Below, piece by piece: positions 21,714-34,137 of a DNA stretch of 64,000 nt. The translations under genes and the position numbers were made by a program. How positions within the stretch are numbered: the stretch's first letter is position 1; every line of letters begins with the position of its first letter. Below the pieces are notes generated by a model. The model did not search any database. It had not been told where the DNA came from and saw only the letters and a list, made by a program, of their open reading frames with translations. Source of the DNA: Hetaerina americana (Eukaryota > Arthropoda > Insecta > Odonata > Calopterygidae); assembly GCA_022747635.1 (NCBI GenBank), contig JAKTNV010000005.1:33639792-33703791 (forward strand). Direction: 5' to 3'.

Positions 21714-22987
21714 TGAGTAGAGTAAGGCAAAAAATGTAGGTCATTGATATTAAATGTTCAGTGTTTGTTCGAGGGAATGCCTCTGCGGAGTATCTCCTAC
21801 GAAGTGATGATCTAAAAACAAAAGGAGAAGTCATTCTCCTCTTAAAACAAACATTTATGGGCCTTGCTGGCTTTCATGTAGCATTAGGTACACACGGAGC
21901 AATAAAGTAAAAATAATTCTCTTTGTGTACTTAAATCGATCCTCAAAATAATTTATCACTGCTTCTGGTTGAAAAAACAAAGCGTATGTCTTCTTGACAC
22001 CAACTTTTCCGAACAGCGAACGTTGCTGTTGTTCATTTTGGGGGGCAAAAAAATGCCAATATTTCTTTGAGGCCATTTCAATAGAAGAATATTTCATCCG
22101 ATTACTTTTATACCTCTACTTTGGTCCTCGGAAACTGCAATAAAAATAACGGTACGGAATTGGATTATCGTTTTAAAATGCTTCGAGTAGTTTACGCAAG
22201 TTCCCTGAAGTACGATTCCAAATATAAAATTCTCCTTTGATGAGTCAATGGCATAAAATAATGCCTAAATTATGTGAATTTCTTACTCGTATTCTCCTTG
22301 ATTTAGACTAAATGACTATATTTTTGTTTCTTTCTTTTGCACGAAGTCATTTTCCTGTGACGTGAACTGTCAGCACAGCTTGTAAGAAATGTATACCTTT
22401 TTACGCCACATCAGATATTTAACGCTTACGTCCGTATTTGAGGTGTGAATTTTTCCAGAGCAATTACCTAGATGTCAACACACAACCATATATAACGCTA
22501 TAATTTTAAACCCTGGCGAGAAATAGCCACAGGAATAGTAAAGGAAATAAATAGTTAAACGAAATGGATAACTGACTTCAACTTTCGAAAGCTCCTATAC
22601 TAATGCCATTCTGCTTTCAAGAAAGTTGGAAAAAGAGGAGTTAGGAAAATTACTAAATTATTTGCATTCTTGATGATTATTCAGAACATAATGCATTGCA
22701 CGATCGCCATCATCACCAAGGTTTATTAACCCGTGGATTTTAAAGTTGAAATTTAAACATTCAAATGGAAATTATATTTTTGAACGAACTGAAACATTAG
22801 CCCTTGATCTAACAAATAAATAGAATTTTTGTCGATAAAGAGAAAACAGAGAGAGGGATGAAAAGATAGAGAGAGAAAAAGAGAGAAGGAAAGCAAAAGG
22901 GGGAGAGTTGAGTGAAATAAATTGTTGAATAGTGGAAGAGGGAGAATAAGAGAGGTACTATATTTTATTTTTATTTATTTATAAATA
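21714..22987. other. AT-rich DNA, no gene recognised
   Basis: An 80-codon minus frame at 21855-22097 has no recognisable domain. A G/A-rich patch lies at 22840-22955. Nothing else is seen. Confidence 0.4.
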
Positions 22988-23715
22988 CCCTGCAAGCCAC
23001 CGCTAGGGTGTGTGGCAGGGGGTAAATACACACCGGACTAACCTTGACCCGAACATGACCCTACCGCGGTCGGTCAATTTTATTCTCATCTCTTATCGTT
23101 CGTGGAAAAAAACATCTTAAACATATCCGTTCTACACTTAATCTCTATAATTTTACTAGCATGGTCTATTCCACTGTAGTACGGTGGGGGTAATAATACA
23201 TTTTCAACATCACTGCTTTAGAGACCTCCTTCCAATTTATGCAAGAGCTTCAATCTGTATTTTAACCTTCGCTCCGTGAGTGATTCCCAGCCTAGCTGCT
23301 CTAATATTTTGGATATGCTACTAAGGTTATAATAAGAACGTTTTACAAATCTAGCTCCTCTACGCTGCACGTGATTCAATTCGGCAATTAATCCCAATTC
23401 GTGAGGATCCCATACGTATACTTGTAGCATATTCTAAATGAGGGCTAACTAACGAAAGGTAAAATTTATCTTTGACCTTTTATCACATTTAACAAGTACT
23501 CTTATAATAAATCCTATTTTTTTTAGCTTGTTCACGTACATTACCCGTAAGTGTTGTTTCACCCAGGAGAGATCGTGAGTGAGGGTAACGCGTAGGTATT
23601 TAATTGTGTCCGGGTGGGAAAAAAGGCGTTCGGGTGGGAATTGCTCTCGTTCCAAAAATTTATAACTTCACAGTTTTTTAAGTTTATTTCTGATTACCAA
23701 GTGTAGCACCAGCGT
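22988..23715 (-). mobile_element. Jockey/CR1-like LINE, longest 3' end copy in the window
   Basis: Reading the minus strand from 23715 to 22988, frames give DTIKYLRVTLTHDLSWVK, then NKLKKIGFIIRVLVKCDKR, then, after a frame change, LNHVQRRGARFVKRSYYNLS and LGWESLTERRLKYRLKLLHK. This is the reverse-transcriptase C-terminal domain. The full 3' UTR follows, ending CCCTAGCGGTGGCTTGCAGGG and then an A/T-rich (TAAATAAA)n tail at 22968-22990. The tail agrees with that of the 20105-20670 copy. At least one frameshift and stop interrupt the frame, so it is inactive. Confidence 0.88.
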
Positions 23716-24189
23716 TATATAGCATTAAGGTATGTTTGTGTGTGACTAAAAGATGGTGAGAAGAAGAGGGAGGAAGAGAACGAGAGTGGGAAAGAGCGAG
23801 GGAGGATAGGAAGACGCTCAACACAAAGAAAGCGTTTATTAAAAGTTGGAAGATAAAATCGATTACGGCTATTGAGATTCAAGGGTTATTTCTCCTCTGC
23901 TCTCGAAACATAGCATAGCTGCGCGACATCGCGACGCCTCACCTACGTGACGTCGTCACTTTCGAAAAGCGACGGCCTGAAAAGCTGGCGAGGGACTTGC
24001 CGGAACGGCAGGCACCAATTTTTTATAACCTTCTTCTGAATATAGAAAATTGTGCAACTTTGTAAGGCAACTCCGAATTTCAGGAATTTTCCCAACGAAT
24101 ATGTGTTTAAAAAGTTTTTGCTGAAGTACTGATCATTTAAAAGTTTTCTACCTATTCAAGGCAAATGCGGACAGGTTAGAAGAATGTCC
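23716..24189. other. Non-coding DNA, GA-rich then CpG pocket
   Basis: A G/A-rich stretch (23750-23820) is followed by a small CpG-rich pocket (23920-24010). No gene was recognised. Confidence 0.4.
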
Positions 24190-24560
24190 ACGGCCTCCAG
24201 AAATCTTATTTTTACCTATTGCTTCCTACCCCTCTCTCAATATTTCCTTCGCTCATAATATTACCTCCTACCTTATTTGGAATTAACCTGGATAATTCCT
24301 CTTCTTCTATCCTAATTTAAACTTTGTCTTTAATATTTTCCCCTGTTAAAATTACTTTCTTAATTCTTCCGCATACCAGAATATCAAATTGTTTGCACTT
24401 ATGGGCAGAATTTTGCCTCAAAGACGAGGTTACCGATATACCTCTACACTCCTCTCTAAATCTACGCTTCATATTTAGTCTTCACGAGTATTTCCATTGC
24501 GTATTTACCCATCCCGCCTGCCATGAATTCGAACTCTTCTTTCGCTAGCCAAAATAATTC
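24190..24560 (-). mobile_element. Possible LINE reverse-transcriptase fragment
   Basis: The minus strand reads ECRGISVTSSLRQNSAHKC, then CGRIKK, then IRIEEEELSRLIPNKV. RGISxTSSL, GRI and a run of glutamates before a small-residue block recall the fingers region of RTE-like reverse transcriptases (YRGIS...GRI...EEEQSGF). The match is short and broken, so the call is tentative. It would be the same orientation as the other RTE-like copies. Confidence 0.3.
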
Positions 24561-25850
24561 ACCATTTATTTCTTGAGAAAAAATTTTGGGAAAACACATA
24601 ATTGATATACTCGATTTCATTAGGAACGCAGGAATACAGTGAAAGATGAGAGGAAAATAATTGGTGATATACGTAAAAGACAAAAAAATGGTGTTAAGGA
24701 GATACGTTGATGATCGCACTAAAATGAGAATGTTAGTTAAAAGAGGAAGAGTGTAGAATAGACCTTTTTTTTGGCATGCAGGAGTGCAAAGTGTAAATTA
24801 TGAAGAATCGAAAAATTATGCGAAACATGGTAAAGAATAGAGGTTTCACGCGATATGTGGTACTACTTAGTGCTTATGGAACATTCAAAACCTACTTTTA
24901 TTTGGCAAATAATGTAAAATGTTGACAAAATAATCCCTATGAATGATACAGTTGCGATTCAACACTTTCATTCAGCTTTATTCGTCATTATGTTGTCTTT
25001 TTCAAATATGCCACTCGGCTCCTGGCACGAGATCGAGTCTTCTGCCGTTTCTTATTGGGAATGTCCTGAGGGGGTGTCCAAGTGGAAGATGGAGTGAAGG
25101 AGAGATCGAGTGGAGGAGGGCCGACCGTGCTGGATCTCTTGCGTAGCGGTAAAAAATTGAGAAACATTCAGGTGAAATTGCTATTGGAGGAGCCGTCGAG
25201 GAGAGACAGTGAGGGATGAGAGAGGGGCTTTGAAGGACGAAGCGAGTAGTTAAGGACTATGGCAGTTAAGGGAGCAACTGCCCAAATATTTATTTCATTG
25301 CACGAAATATGTTAATTCATTTAGGACTCTTTCCCGAAATAATTTTGTTTTTTTATGAATATCATTGAATACTTACGTAAATAATTCCTCTTTCCGTATT
25401 GCACGTCTTTTTTCAATATTTAAAGTAAGTATGTAAATATTTAGAAAAAATCCTGTGTATCACTCGCAGAACCGATTTTTTTTCTTTTCAATTCCCTGAA
25501 AAGTGTTTTTTTTTGCCTGCCCGCTTTGGAAGGCGGGATTCCGACCTATAATCATGCATAAATCCGACCTATAACCGTGCTTTTAACTGGTGGCATTAAC
25601 GGGTGGAATATTTTGGAAAAATTTGCTCATGTACGTAAACCCACGCGAACATTAACATTCAATGTTTCCAAGAGAGAGAATGAGTCAACCCCTGCTTTGG
25701 TGAACGTAACATACAAGTTTAATACCGGAGCGTTCGCGTTTCGACCGCTTGATGTATAGTTATGTGCGCATTGGCGTTTCGTGGAAGGTATGCCAACCAA
25801 TCCTTAACTGCCTCCGGTTTAGGGAGTAGGTACCATCCAATCCGCGAGTA
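24560..25850. other. Non-coding DNA
   Basis: No gene is recognised. A G/A-rich, moderately CpG-containing patch lies at 25040-25250. A duplicated motif, CCGACCTATAA, occurs at about 25541 and 25564. Confidence 0.4.
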
Positions 25851-26111
25851 TCTTTGCCACGATGATGGAGAACTTTCTCGGTTCGGATAAGAAAATAGGT
25901 TGGACCCCGTGGGGAGAGTTGAGGAGGGAGCTTGATTCATCGGGAAAACTTGAGCGAGAGGGAGTGGAAGAAATGGGGATGGGAGAGGAAGGGAGTAGAC
26001 CGGATTGTTGTTAAATAAGATCGGAGGGAGGAGGCGGCGGAGGAGAAAAATCGTCCCATGAATAAAAAGCAGCCCCGCTCCATCCCCCTGTTTCCTCTTC
26101 ATCTTCTCCCT

Positions 26112-26142
<31 letters not shown>

Positions 26143-26640
26143 AACCTCGTCTCTCTCACTCTCCTTCCACCGCGCCCTCCGTCTTCCCGTCGGACGCTCC
26201 CTGTCGCCCCGGACCAATCGCATCGACCCCGCGCAAAAGAACGCTCTCGGTTCGAGGGTGCTCAATGTTTATTCATTCGACATTATTCATGCGATGGTAC
26301 CGCGCACCCTCACGGTCGCGAGAGGCTGAATAAGGATACGTACTTGCATGCGTTCCTGCGATGGTGTGTTTGTGTTTGCGTCTTTGTGTCCGCGTCCATG
26401 TAGAGAGTTTGTTCTGGAGACGTGATGGAAGAGTTGAGACTACCCGAATCGCACTCATGGGGTTCTGCGAGGGAGGTGGCGGCAGCGTGTTCCCCACCCT
26501 GGAATGCACTTTCGGAATATCTCTCCCCCCGGCCGATGCCCTCACACGAGAGTGGGACGGTTGATGAGTTTTGCCTGCGTTGTCTCTGTGCTCGACCTTT
26601 GCAACCAAACGCCTCTCTCATCAGCTGCCGGTAGTGAGGC
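25850..26640. other. CpG-rich island with CT microsatellite
   Basis: This is one of the strongest GC islands in the window. It has G/A-rich sequence at 25900-26045, a (TC)n run at about 26113-26142 and CpG-rich sequence at 26160-26330 and 26440-26600. Overlapping frames of 84-146 codons on both strands reflect composition (Arg/Glu repeats, Ser/Leu repeats) and none has a domain. It is a candidate promoter or enhancer. Confidence 0.4.
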
Positions 26641-27369
26641 GATGGATACGAAAACAATGATTAAGCAGTCCTATTCACGATAGAAACTATCACTTCAATT
26701 GTTTTAGGTTGTGAAGGGAATGCTCGAGTACCCTTTGTCATCCCCTTGGACTTTTAAAACGAACCCCAGAAGCTAAAAATTTGTTACTCCTAACTACGTA
26801 GTTCTTTAGCTATCGATTCTTTTTAGACCTCCTCGTATCGTGTGCAAGGCCAATTTGTTTATTTGTTTATTTCATGTCCCCATTTATCCCTTTATCTTTA
26901 TTCATAACAGAATTCAGCATCTCATTCTTTCTAAATATCTCGATCATTCACTTTGCTATTTTCATAGAGTTTTCCACTACTGCTTCCTTTCTTCCCCTGG
27001 CATATCTAATATTTATTCGTTTTTATTCCTCTCCGTCCTTCTGTATGCCCATATCCAATACACTTTCTGCTCTCATTTTAATCTCGATATTCATTTAATC
27101 CACTTAAATGTCAACAATCGGTATATCTGGAAAAAATGCTCAACCATCGAGAATGTAGCTTGGAATATGAAGCTCCAAATCACTACATTAAGCACCTCAT
27201 TTGCCCAATATGTTAAAAAAATACTTCTTTCAAGCAGTGCCTGTAAAGTATCAATGGCCATCAATTTAGACACTGACGGTAGGTATGAAGTAAAGAAAAA
27301 TATTACACTTTTTTTGGGATAGGATCCTTAATTAGCCTTTTTAGTTCTTTTAGCCTTTTTAGGTTCAGC
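26640..27369. other. AT-rich DNA with a 160-codon hydrophobic frame
   Basis: The plus frame 26840-27322 is rich in Phe, Ile, Ser and His and follows a T/C-rich composition. No transmembrane family was recognised. It could be a decayed transposon read in the wrong strand. Confidence 0.35.
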
Positions 27370-28515
27370 CCTTCCTATGCAAACCTCTTTCTTGGTCTCG
27401 CAGAGAAGAAATTCCTGTCAAAACAACCACTGAAACCTCTATTGTGGCTCAGGTACATCGATGATATCTTCCTCCTCTGGCAATATGGTACCGATTCCCT
27501 GAAAGCTTTCATTTCCGACCTCAATGCTTCGTCCTCTATTTCCTTCAGTTCTACAGTATCCTCCTCCCAAATCACCTTCCTAGATGTAAATGTTACATTA
27601 AGAAACCAAACATTTCACACCTCTGTACATATTAAACCCACAAACAAACAGCAATACTTACACTGCAATAGTTGCCACCCATATCACACAAAACGCTCCA
27701 TTCCTTACTCCCTATCCACAAGGGGAAACAGAATTTGTAGTGACCCTGATTCCCTTGATTATTTCCTTTCAAGTCTACACTGTTCCCTCCTAAAAAGAGG
27801 TTATCCCGAATCCCTCCTGAACAAAAGAATCCGAAAACATGCGTACACTCCCAAACCTTCCTCCACCGCAGAACCCCACCCTCTCTCAATTTGCACTACA
27901 TACTTCCCGGGCTTAGAATCTATACGATCAATCCTGAAAGACCTCTACCCTATCCTAAAAAATCATAATGCCACCGCCAACCTTTTTCCCAAATGCCCCT
28001 CAGTTACTTTCAAACGCCCCGCCAACCTATCCGATCTCCTCAAATCAACAAATCCACTCCTTAAATCCCCAACCCGTCCTAAAACCACTCCAACGCCTTG
28101 CAATAAACCCAGATGTAAAACATGCCCTATTTTCAAAACCAAAATCCCATCCCTCTCCCACCCGCTTTTTAACTCTCTCCCACCAATTCCCTCCTCTACT
28201 TGCACTTCTAGCAATGTAGTGTACCTTCTGAAGTGCCAACTGTGCCCTGCCTATTATATTGGGCAAACCACCACACCCCTCAATATCAGAATCAACAACC
28301 ACCGAGCCTCATGCAAAAACTCTTCCTTCATTGGCATGCTCCCTATCCCCAAACACGCCTCCGAACACAACACTCCCTTTGATAAATGCTATAGTGTATC
28401 AATCATAGCATCCCTCCCACCCTCTGATCCTCCTCTGAAACTGAAAACACTAGAGCAATCCTTCATCTGGCTTTTGGAGTCCTGGAACTGGCCAGGAATC
28501 AATATTAGGCACTAA
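27370..28515 (+). CDS. Penelope-like RT/GIY-YIG protein, C-terminal fragment
   Basis: The open frame lacks its N-terminal half, so no genuine start codon is present. In order it has PSYANLFLGLAEKKF, then WLRYIDDIFLLW, whose YIDD aspartates (about 27454-27465) are the catalytic pair of reverse transcriptase. Next come FLDVNV, the thumb region and a Cys motif CNKPRCKTCPIF (about 28099-28134) of the kind found in Penelope-like linkers. The GIY-YIG nuclease then reads VVYLLKCQLCPAYYIG (about 28216-28263), followed by an RxNNHR block and H-A. The protein would copy RNA into DNA and nick the target. The YIDD and YIG motifs and the downstream Arg/His cluster are intact, but the missing N-terminus makes this copy non-functional. 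Confidence 0.9.
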   Translation, partial: PSYANLFLGLAEKKFLSKQPLKPLLWLRYIDDIFLLWQYGTDSLKAFISDLNASSSISFSSTVSSSQITFLDVNVTLRNQTFHTSVHIKPTNKQQYLHCNSCHPYHTKRSIPYSLSTRGNRICSDPDSLDYFLSSLHCSLLKRGYPESLLNKRIRKHAYTPKPSSTAEPHPLSICTTYFPGLESIRSILKDLYPILKNHNATANLFPKCPSVTFKRPANLSDLLKSTNPLLKSPTRPKTTPTPCNKPRCKTCPIFKTKIPSLSHPLFNSLPPIPSSTCTSSNVVYLLKCQLCPAYYIGQTTTPLNIRINNHRASCKNSSFIGMLPIPKHASEHNTPFDKCYSVSIIASLPPSDPPLKLKTLEQSFIWLLESWNWPGINIRH

Positions 28516-28689
28516 TTACCCTGTTCTAATTATATTTTCATCCCCCTTCCACCCCCATCACCTTCTACATTTTCCCCACCCTTCTAACGCTGCCCCTCCA
28601 AACCCGTCCCTTCGGAATTCCCTCCCCACCTTCCCCTTCCATCCATCGCTCCAGCCCTCGTATTCCCTTCAGTTCTGTCCCTCTCCTCC

Positions 28690-28720
28690 TTGATAAAGGT
28701 GGCAACGACCACCGAAAATT
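28690..28720 (+). ncRNA. Hammerhead-ribozyme-like remnant in Penelope-like 3' UTR
   Basis: The order is TTGATAA (28690-28696), GGTGG (28698-28702), loop CAACGA, CCACC (28709-28713), GAAA (28714-28717), then a short AATT/AAAT-type stem. The hammerhead core is CUGANGA, stem II, GAAA, stem III. Penelope-like elements are known to carry hammerhead motifs. Two core bases (C3 and G8) are changed, so this copy is probably inactive, and a chance stem-loop cannot be excluded. Confidence 0.35.
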
Positions 28721-28739
28721 CGAAAAATAGTGAGTCTCT

Positions 28740-29520
28740 TTTTTTGTGTGTTTCTGTGTTTTTGTCTGTGTCCACTAGTGCTAAGTGTTATACATTATAT
28801 ATATATATGCATTCGCCTGGTTAGTACTTTTGAAAATATTTCGCACTGAAAATTAAGCCAATAGGAAACTCCAACATGTCCGCAGGGAGCTTGGGAACAA
28901 TTTCTATTTTATGGATTAAGTAATTTCAAAGTAAATATTTTACCAAATGAAACATTTCAATGAGTTAAATCTGTGATATCCCCACGAAATACTTACTGAT
29001 ATTTATATGTCATTTCGAATCAATGAAACACCTAGTTTACTTGACGTTTAGTTGATAAGAAAATTAAGGCAAAGGAAAGAAAAAGCAAAAATAAAAAAAT
29101 AATGAAGGAGAGGATTTTGAAACGGAAGTGGAGAAGAAATGAATATCCTATGAATGAATTTAAATAGTCTCTCCCGAATCGGACAAAGCGAATGCGGAGT
29201 CTAGATTGCCAGGTATGCTCTATACGAATAATGTAGACCACCATGTTTTGTAGCTTATCAAATTCAGTCAAAGAGACCAGCAGAAACATAAAGAGGGGTG
29301 AATTTAGGTCGAATCAGATTATATTCCGGGAATGTTTAGCCGTACCAATGGTAAAGTCTATTTCGCGAGAATAAATGTATCTTCCCTGAATACCTTACTC
29401 TCCCCATTGTTTTCGAAGTAGCAGTGTGGTATCGCACCACCGTTTGATGGATTTTATTACCCCATCTCCTTTTGACTCCTAAGAGTAATAGTTTTAACTT
29501 CCTAACCCCGTCCGTTTTCA
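28740..29520. other. Non-coding DNA
   Basis: A short (TA)n tract lies at about 28793-28808. No gene or other repeat was recognised. Confidence 0.4.
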
Positions 29521-29940
29521 AAGGCTTTGTTTACGTTCTCGACGACGACGTGACGTGCGGCGGCTGGCGAGGGACCCCTGGCTCAGTCGGAATGATTCGC
29601 CTGGGAGGGCGGAGCGAATGAAAAAACTGCCAGGGAGGGCAGAGTCTCTGCTGCTGAAGCCATTAGCCTAATTTCACCGAGTAAACTAAACGAAGTAGTG
29701 GAGCTCCATTCCTCGCGGCCGAGCTGCACCCAGATGCTCCCCCGGCGACCTGTTACTGGCTGCGACGGTACACAATCCATTTCTGCCCGAGTATTTTTTC
29801 ACTCCATCTCTTCCATCCTTGGATTAGTGTTTTTATGCGAATGCAATCGATAACGGCGTGCCGGGAACAAATGGCGGGGTTAGGTGGGATGCACCGTTGG
29901 ATTTGAGAGCCGGATACAAATAAAGGGGTGACCAAAACTC
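29520..29940. other. Small CpG-rich pocket
   Basis: This GC-rich stretch has CpGs near 29535-29570 and 29700-29760. Short frames on the minus strand (29583-29780 and 29753-29935) show no domain. It may be a small regulatory island. Confidence 0.3.
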
Positions 29941-32900
29941 AAGGGGTTTTGGATACTTAATCCAACTCCTGGATTACATATTAAATCTTCATGTGTAACA
30001 AAATGACGAATATTCCTCGGATCGATGAATAAATGCCTAGGAAACAGGATGAAATGTATTCGTTCCGGACGATTTCTTTGAGAAAATCATGTTTGCCCCG
30101 TGGTTAATTCATGGAAACAATGGATTCGATTTTTTATAAACATTTTCATTAATTCACTTCCACTAACGTAAAATAATTATAGCATGATCAGTTTAGCAAT
30201 TAAAAATGTAGGAATAACTTAAGTAATTTATTATTCGCACAAATATTTGGTGTCTTGTTCAACTTGAGTCGTCGGCCTCTGAAGTATTGTCAGTGTGCAG
30301 TGTTTAAGGCCATACGACTCATGTTCTTGGCGGAAAGTGGTCAATTTCTATTCTTTCACCTACTCGGTTCATCATTGAAAAAGGTCAGCGATTTTCTCAT
30401 CCGAAGGTGGATGCTGAATATGAACTCGGCAGCTAGTTCTCTTCGCATATTTTACAGCCCGCGATCGGAGGCGCGGGAGGTGTTCGAATTTGCAACCCCT
30501 GATTGACGCTGCACAGTACGTAGTCGGCCGACTCTTGGCTCTGAGCCAAGGTACGACTGGATGTGGAAACCCTGGATATCGACGTCGTGCCTTTTTTTTA
30601 CCCGTCACGTGCGCCGCACGTTGCACCTGTGCACGTAGGGCAAGATTTAACGCTTCTCTTGGTGAAAAATAGCCAGTAAATTTGAAAAAATTTCGCCATC
30701 GGTTTGTCTATACATATGGTCTCCCTGCCGCCTCGTTTCCTTGAAACACTTAAGACATGATTCATCATCAAGAAATTCAATCGCGGTTTATCAGGAAAAT
30801 ATTAGATTTGGCATTAATAAATGTTATTATTTTTTTATATTTAACCACAACCATCAACCTGAATGCTGGTTTGATAGGTGAGAGCAGAGCTAACCTAAAA
30901 GTAAGCCCTTTACGGCGTGTGAAATTTAAACATTCAGGATTGCGTTGTCAATTCTTTTCCCTGTACCGCCTTTGGTTACTCTGGTAGATCTGATTCTTGA
31001 GAAATCGCAAATTTTGGGCGAAGCTGAGGGTGGTCGGTGGCGTGCCTGAGAATAGAACTCGTGATCTCCAGTATGAGGCCCAGCGCCCCGTGAACTAAAC
31101 TATAACGTTTCACATTTTTTTCTGTCGGGATATGAAATTAATTTGTAGTAATGCTTCCCTTTTTTGAGTCTAGCATTTCCAAGCTTAGATATTCACATGA
31201 TGTTCGTGACTGGGTTTCAAATGCATGAGAAACATTTCGGGCGAAAAACAGCACGAAGGCCAATTGACATTGCCATGATCAAAGTATAGAATAGTGATAG
31301 ATCGGTTTATTGGGGAAATTTACCAGGGATTAGTTTTACAGTATTAATTAAAATAAAATAGTCATAAAGGATAACCTGTTATGTATTTTATATGTCCCAA
31401 TATTATTTAAATTACGATATATCAAGTTACAATAATGGGGCGAAACTGCTCTACAGTGATAAAACGCGTGCTTTATCTTTTCCGCTTGTTAAAGGTTTTG
31501 AGATATTTCATTTAAAATGATGCAGTTACAGCAACTTCCATTGAATAAAAATTATGAAATGGAAAATTTCCTGTGAGTGACGAAAGCTACGTCTGATAAC
31601 GTAGCTTTCGTCAAGTTTAAGTAATGTTTTAAAATAATACCGAATACATTTTAATAAGTTAAACTTTTTATGGAATCAATGACTTCGGCCATTAATTGGA
31701 AATCTATTATCAATACCTTAGGGTGTGGATATGCTTTTTACTATGCTTGATACTGGATATGCTTTTCACGAAAAATATCACCCAGTTTAAAATCAATGCA
31801 TTACGGATATGACGAAATACTTCTCAGGTCTTGGGATGGTTCTAAGTGAAGCAGTATTTCCATCGACTAAAACGTAATGACTAAGCTTCATTTGTCTAAA
31901 AAAAGTAATATAATTACTTTTTTGCTCTATGAAAATACACATTAGTAGACGCAGTGGAGTAAATATTTACAAAAATGGCAATGTTCGGTGGAATAGGAAA
32001 ACTAAGCATGGTATTTTTCTTCACTGTTGGGAAAAACCCTGATTAGCTTTGCGTTTTGTGTGGTGACAAACATCAAAATTAACGAAATGGGACGAAGCAT
32101 CATAAAATTACGATAGCTGGTGTTGCATTAGAATTGAAATCGGAAAATAATTAGCTTCAACCGCTCGATGAATATTTGATTGAAGACTCCCTCTCAAACG
32201 CTATTGCATAGGCATGCACTACGTCAATAGTTCACACATTAGCGTAAGTTACCACCGCTCTAACTTGAATGAATAAAGCACATCAAGATTGCCAAGTGAC
32301 ATCAATGAATATAATTCTAAACTTAAAAGAATCCTTTGGAAATCCATCAAAATCAATTCAGATTGGAGAAGCTAAGCGATTAATAAAGATGATCATTAAG
32401 AATGAATCCGTATTTTTTAATTTACGACAGTGCAAGTGGGCAGGACTTTCTGGGTAGATCGAGTTCACTTGTGTATTCTTTGATGTCGTGGAATATAAAT
32501 GTATTATATCGTTACGTATAATATTTTACTTATTTAATTTGTATATTAAAACTAATAATGTAAAAAAATAAATACTTTTCGGGGGTTATTTCAACATGTC
32601 GGTTATCATAAGCACAGTTTATTAGTTCCAGATAGATTTTTGGCAAATCACCGCGGCTTCTGAAGATCACTTGTTTCCTCTTTTAATCTATGTTTCACTT
32701 AATCTACCCTTGGAATTTCCTCGACTTTGCTTCAATTACATGATTAATTTTGTATTTTTATCTTTAAATAAGCCGAAGTAGATACATTCTTATTACCATA
32801 CTCTTCCATGGCCTCCTGAATTTGATCATGGGCCGAAAGAGCTTATTACTGATACTTGAACTGGCCATTTTACTTACTGTAACTCTATCGAAATTAAAAT

Positions 32901-34130
32901 AATGAGACTCCTATATTATTACACTCGTATTAATTAGCCACTGGTCATTTAAGCGGCCAAATTTTACCGGCGCTTTGTTGTAGCCTCATCAATTAGATGA
33001 AGAGCGGCGCCAAACACAGAGTAACAACTGACACACTGAAAAAATGAATAGTCCTAGCATCTTCTTTCCAGTCATCATGAATTTATATTCAATGTCACAT
33101 GAAAGGAGAGTAAATGATAAAAAAATGGCAAAAATGCATTAGGTCCCGTCGTTTGATAACATCCCCTTAAAAATATTGCGCTGTGAAATGTTTTATTGAG
33201 CAAGTGATATGAAATCTGTAAGTTACAAAGAGATTTATGTGAACTTTTTCACTGACCGTTAAGCTACAATTTAATGTAACTCATTTCGTTTTTAAATATT
33301 GATATTTTATAAGCTCCCCATGGGCTTAGAAATAAAGGTTATGAAAATGATACTTTTTAATTACCATTCAAATATTTTGACAATGAAAAGACAGTCCTGA
33401 CGCTTTTATCGCAACTATTAATTCGATGTAATGAGCCACTCTTAAAAGGAATGAAAAAAGTACATTTTGCATGCATCATTTTTCTGATTTACTTTCAAAT
33501 GACTCAATCTTCTTTTGATGGCCTCCGCCAGTTTCGCAGCCGCCGGGTCTTTTCAATTTATCTGTAATTTGCAGTTCATGTGCCACTCATTCTTTCATTA
33601 TCATGGGAGATTCAAAAATGAATGCCTCTCGCGAATTTTAAATTTTACTCCCAATTCTCTAGTTTTGTTTTAGTTAATAATGATAAGGTAATTGGCCGGT
33701 TTCTATTTTTTAGATACACTCCACCCACAACGTCAGGTCTGGCTTGTGATTAAAACGTGCAATGTGTGCTACTTTTATTTTATGATTTCCCTTTATTTTT
33801 TACGTTTATTTATATGCATATTTATGGACCGAATGCTTAATTATAAACTATTACAATGCCACTTCTCTAATCCGAGGAGGCTTCTCAATTAATTTACGCC
33901 CCTCATATTTCATATCTCGGATCAACAAATCGGATGCTACCATTTACAACAAATTTTTTAGTGGATGAATAATGTTATAAATGAAATATGAATCACCATT
34001 TTTATGGTTTCAAATAAATAATGTCTTTATGTGAAATTGAACGCTACTTAATTCTTAATAAATTCAATATCTACTTAAAATGGTTTCTAAACAAGATTAT
34101 AGTAATCTATACATTCTTATATAGACCCAT
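29940..34130. other. AT-rich non-coding DNA
   Basis: No gene is recognised in about 4 kb. Features noted are a GC-richer patch at 30430-30660, a tRNA-like patch on the minus strand at about 31030-31110, a perfect hairpin at 31578-31613, and a duplicated GGATATGCTTTT at about 31727 and 31756. Confidence 0.45.
31578..31613. repeat. Perfect 15-bp hairpin with 6-base loop
   Basis: The arms 31578-31592 and 31599-31613 are exact reverse complements around the loop CTGATA. On RNA it would be a very stable stem-loop (arm TGACGAAAGCTACGT). No T-run follows closely enough to suggest a pol III terminator. Its origin is unknown. Confidence 0.8.
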
Positions 34131-34137
34131 TTGGATC

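Larger units (their letters stand above)
27370..28740 (+). mobile_element. Penelope-like retroelement, 5'-truncated
   Basis: Homology begins abruptly within the reverse transcriptase at PSYANLFLGL (27370) and runs through the YIDD catalytic motif, a Cys-rich linker and a GIY-YIG nuclease to a stop at 28513-28515, followed by about 225 bases of 3' UTR. The RT-then-GIY-YIG order in one frame is diagnostic of Penelope-like elements. The 3' UTR contains a hammerhead-like fold (28690-28717). 5' truncation is common for these elements. The frame has no stops over more than 380 codons, so this is one of the youngest insertions here. The exact 3' end and any target duplication were not determined. 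Confidence 0.92.

Noticed and set aside
26840..27322. 160-codon hydrophobic frame, possible membrane protein
   Set aside because: The Phe/Ile/Ser content follows T/C-rich DNA; no family, start context or splice support was seen.
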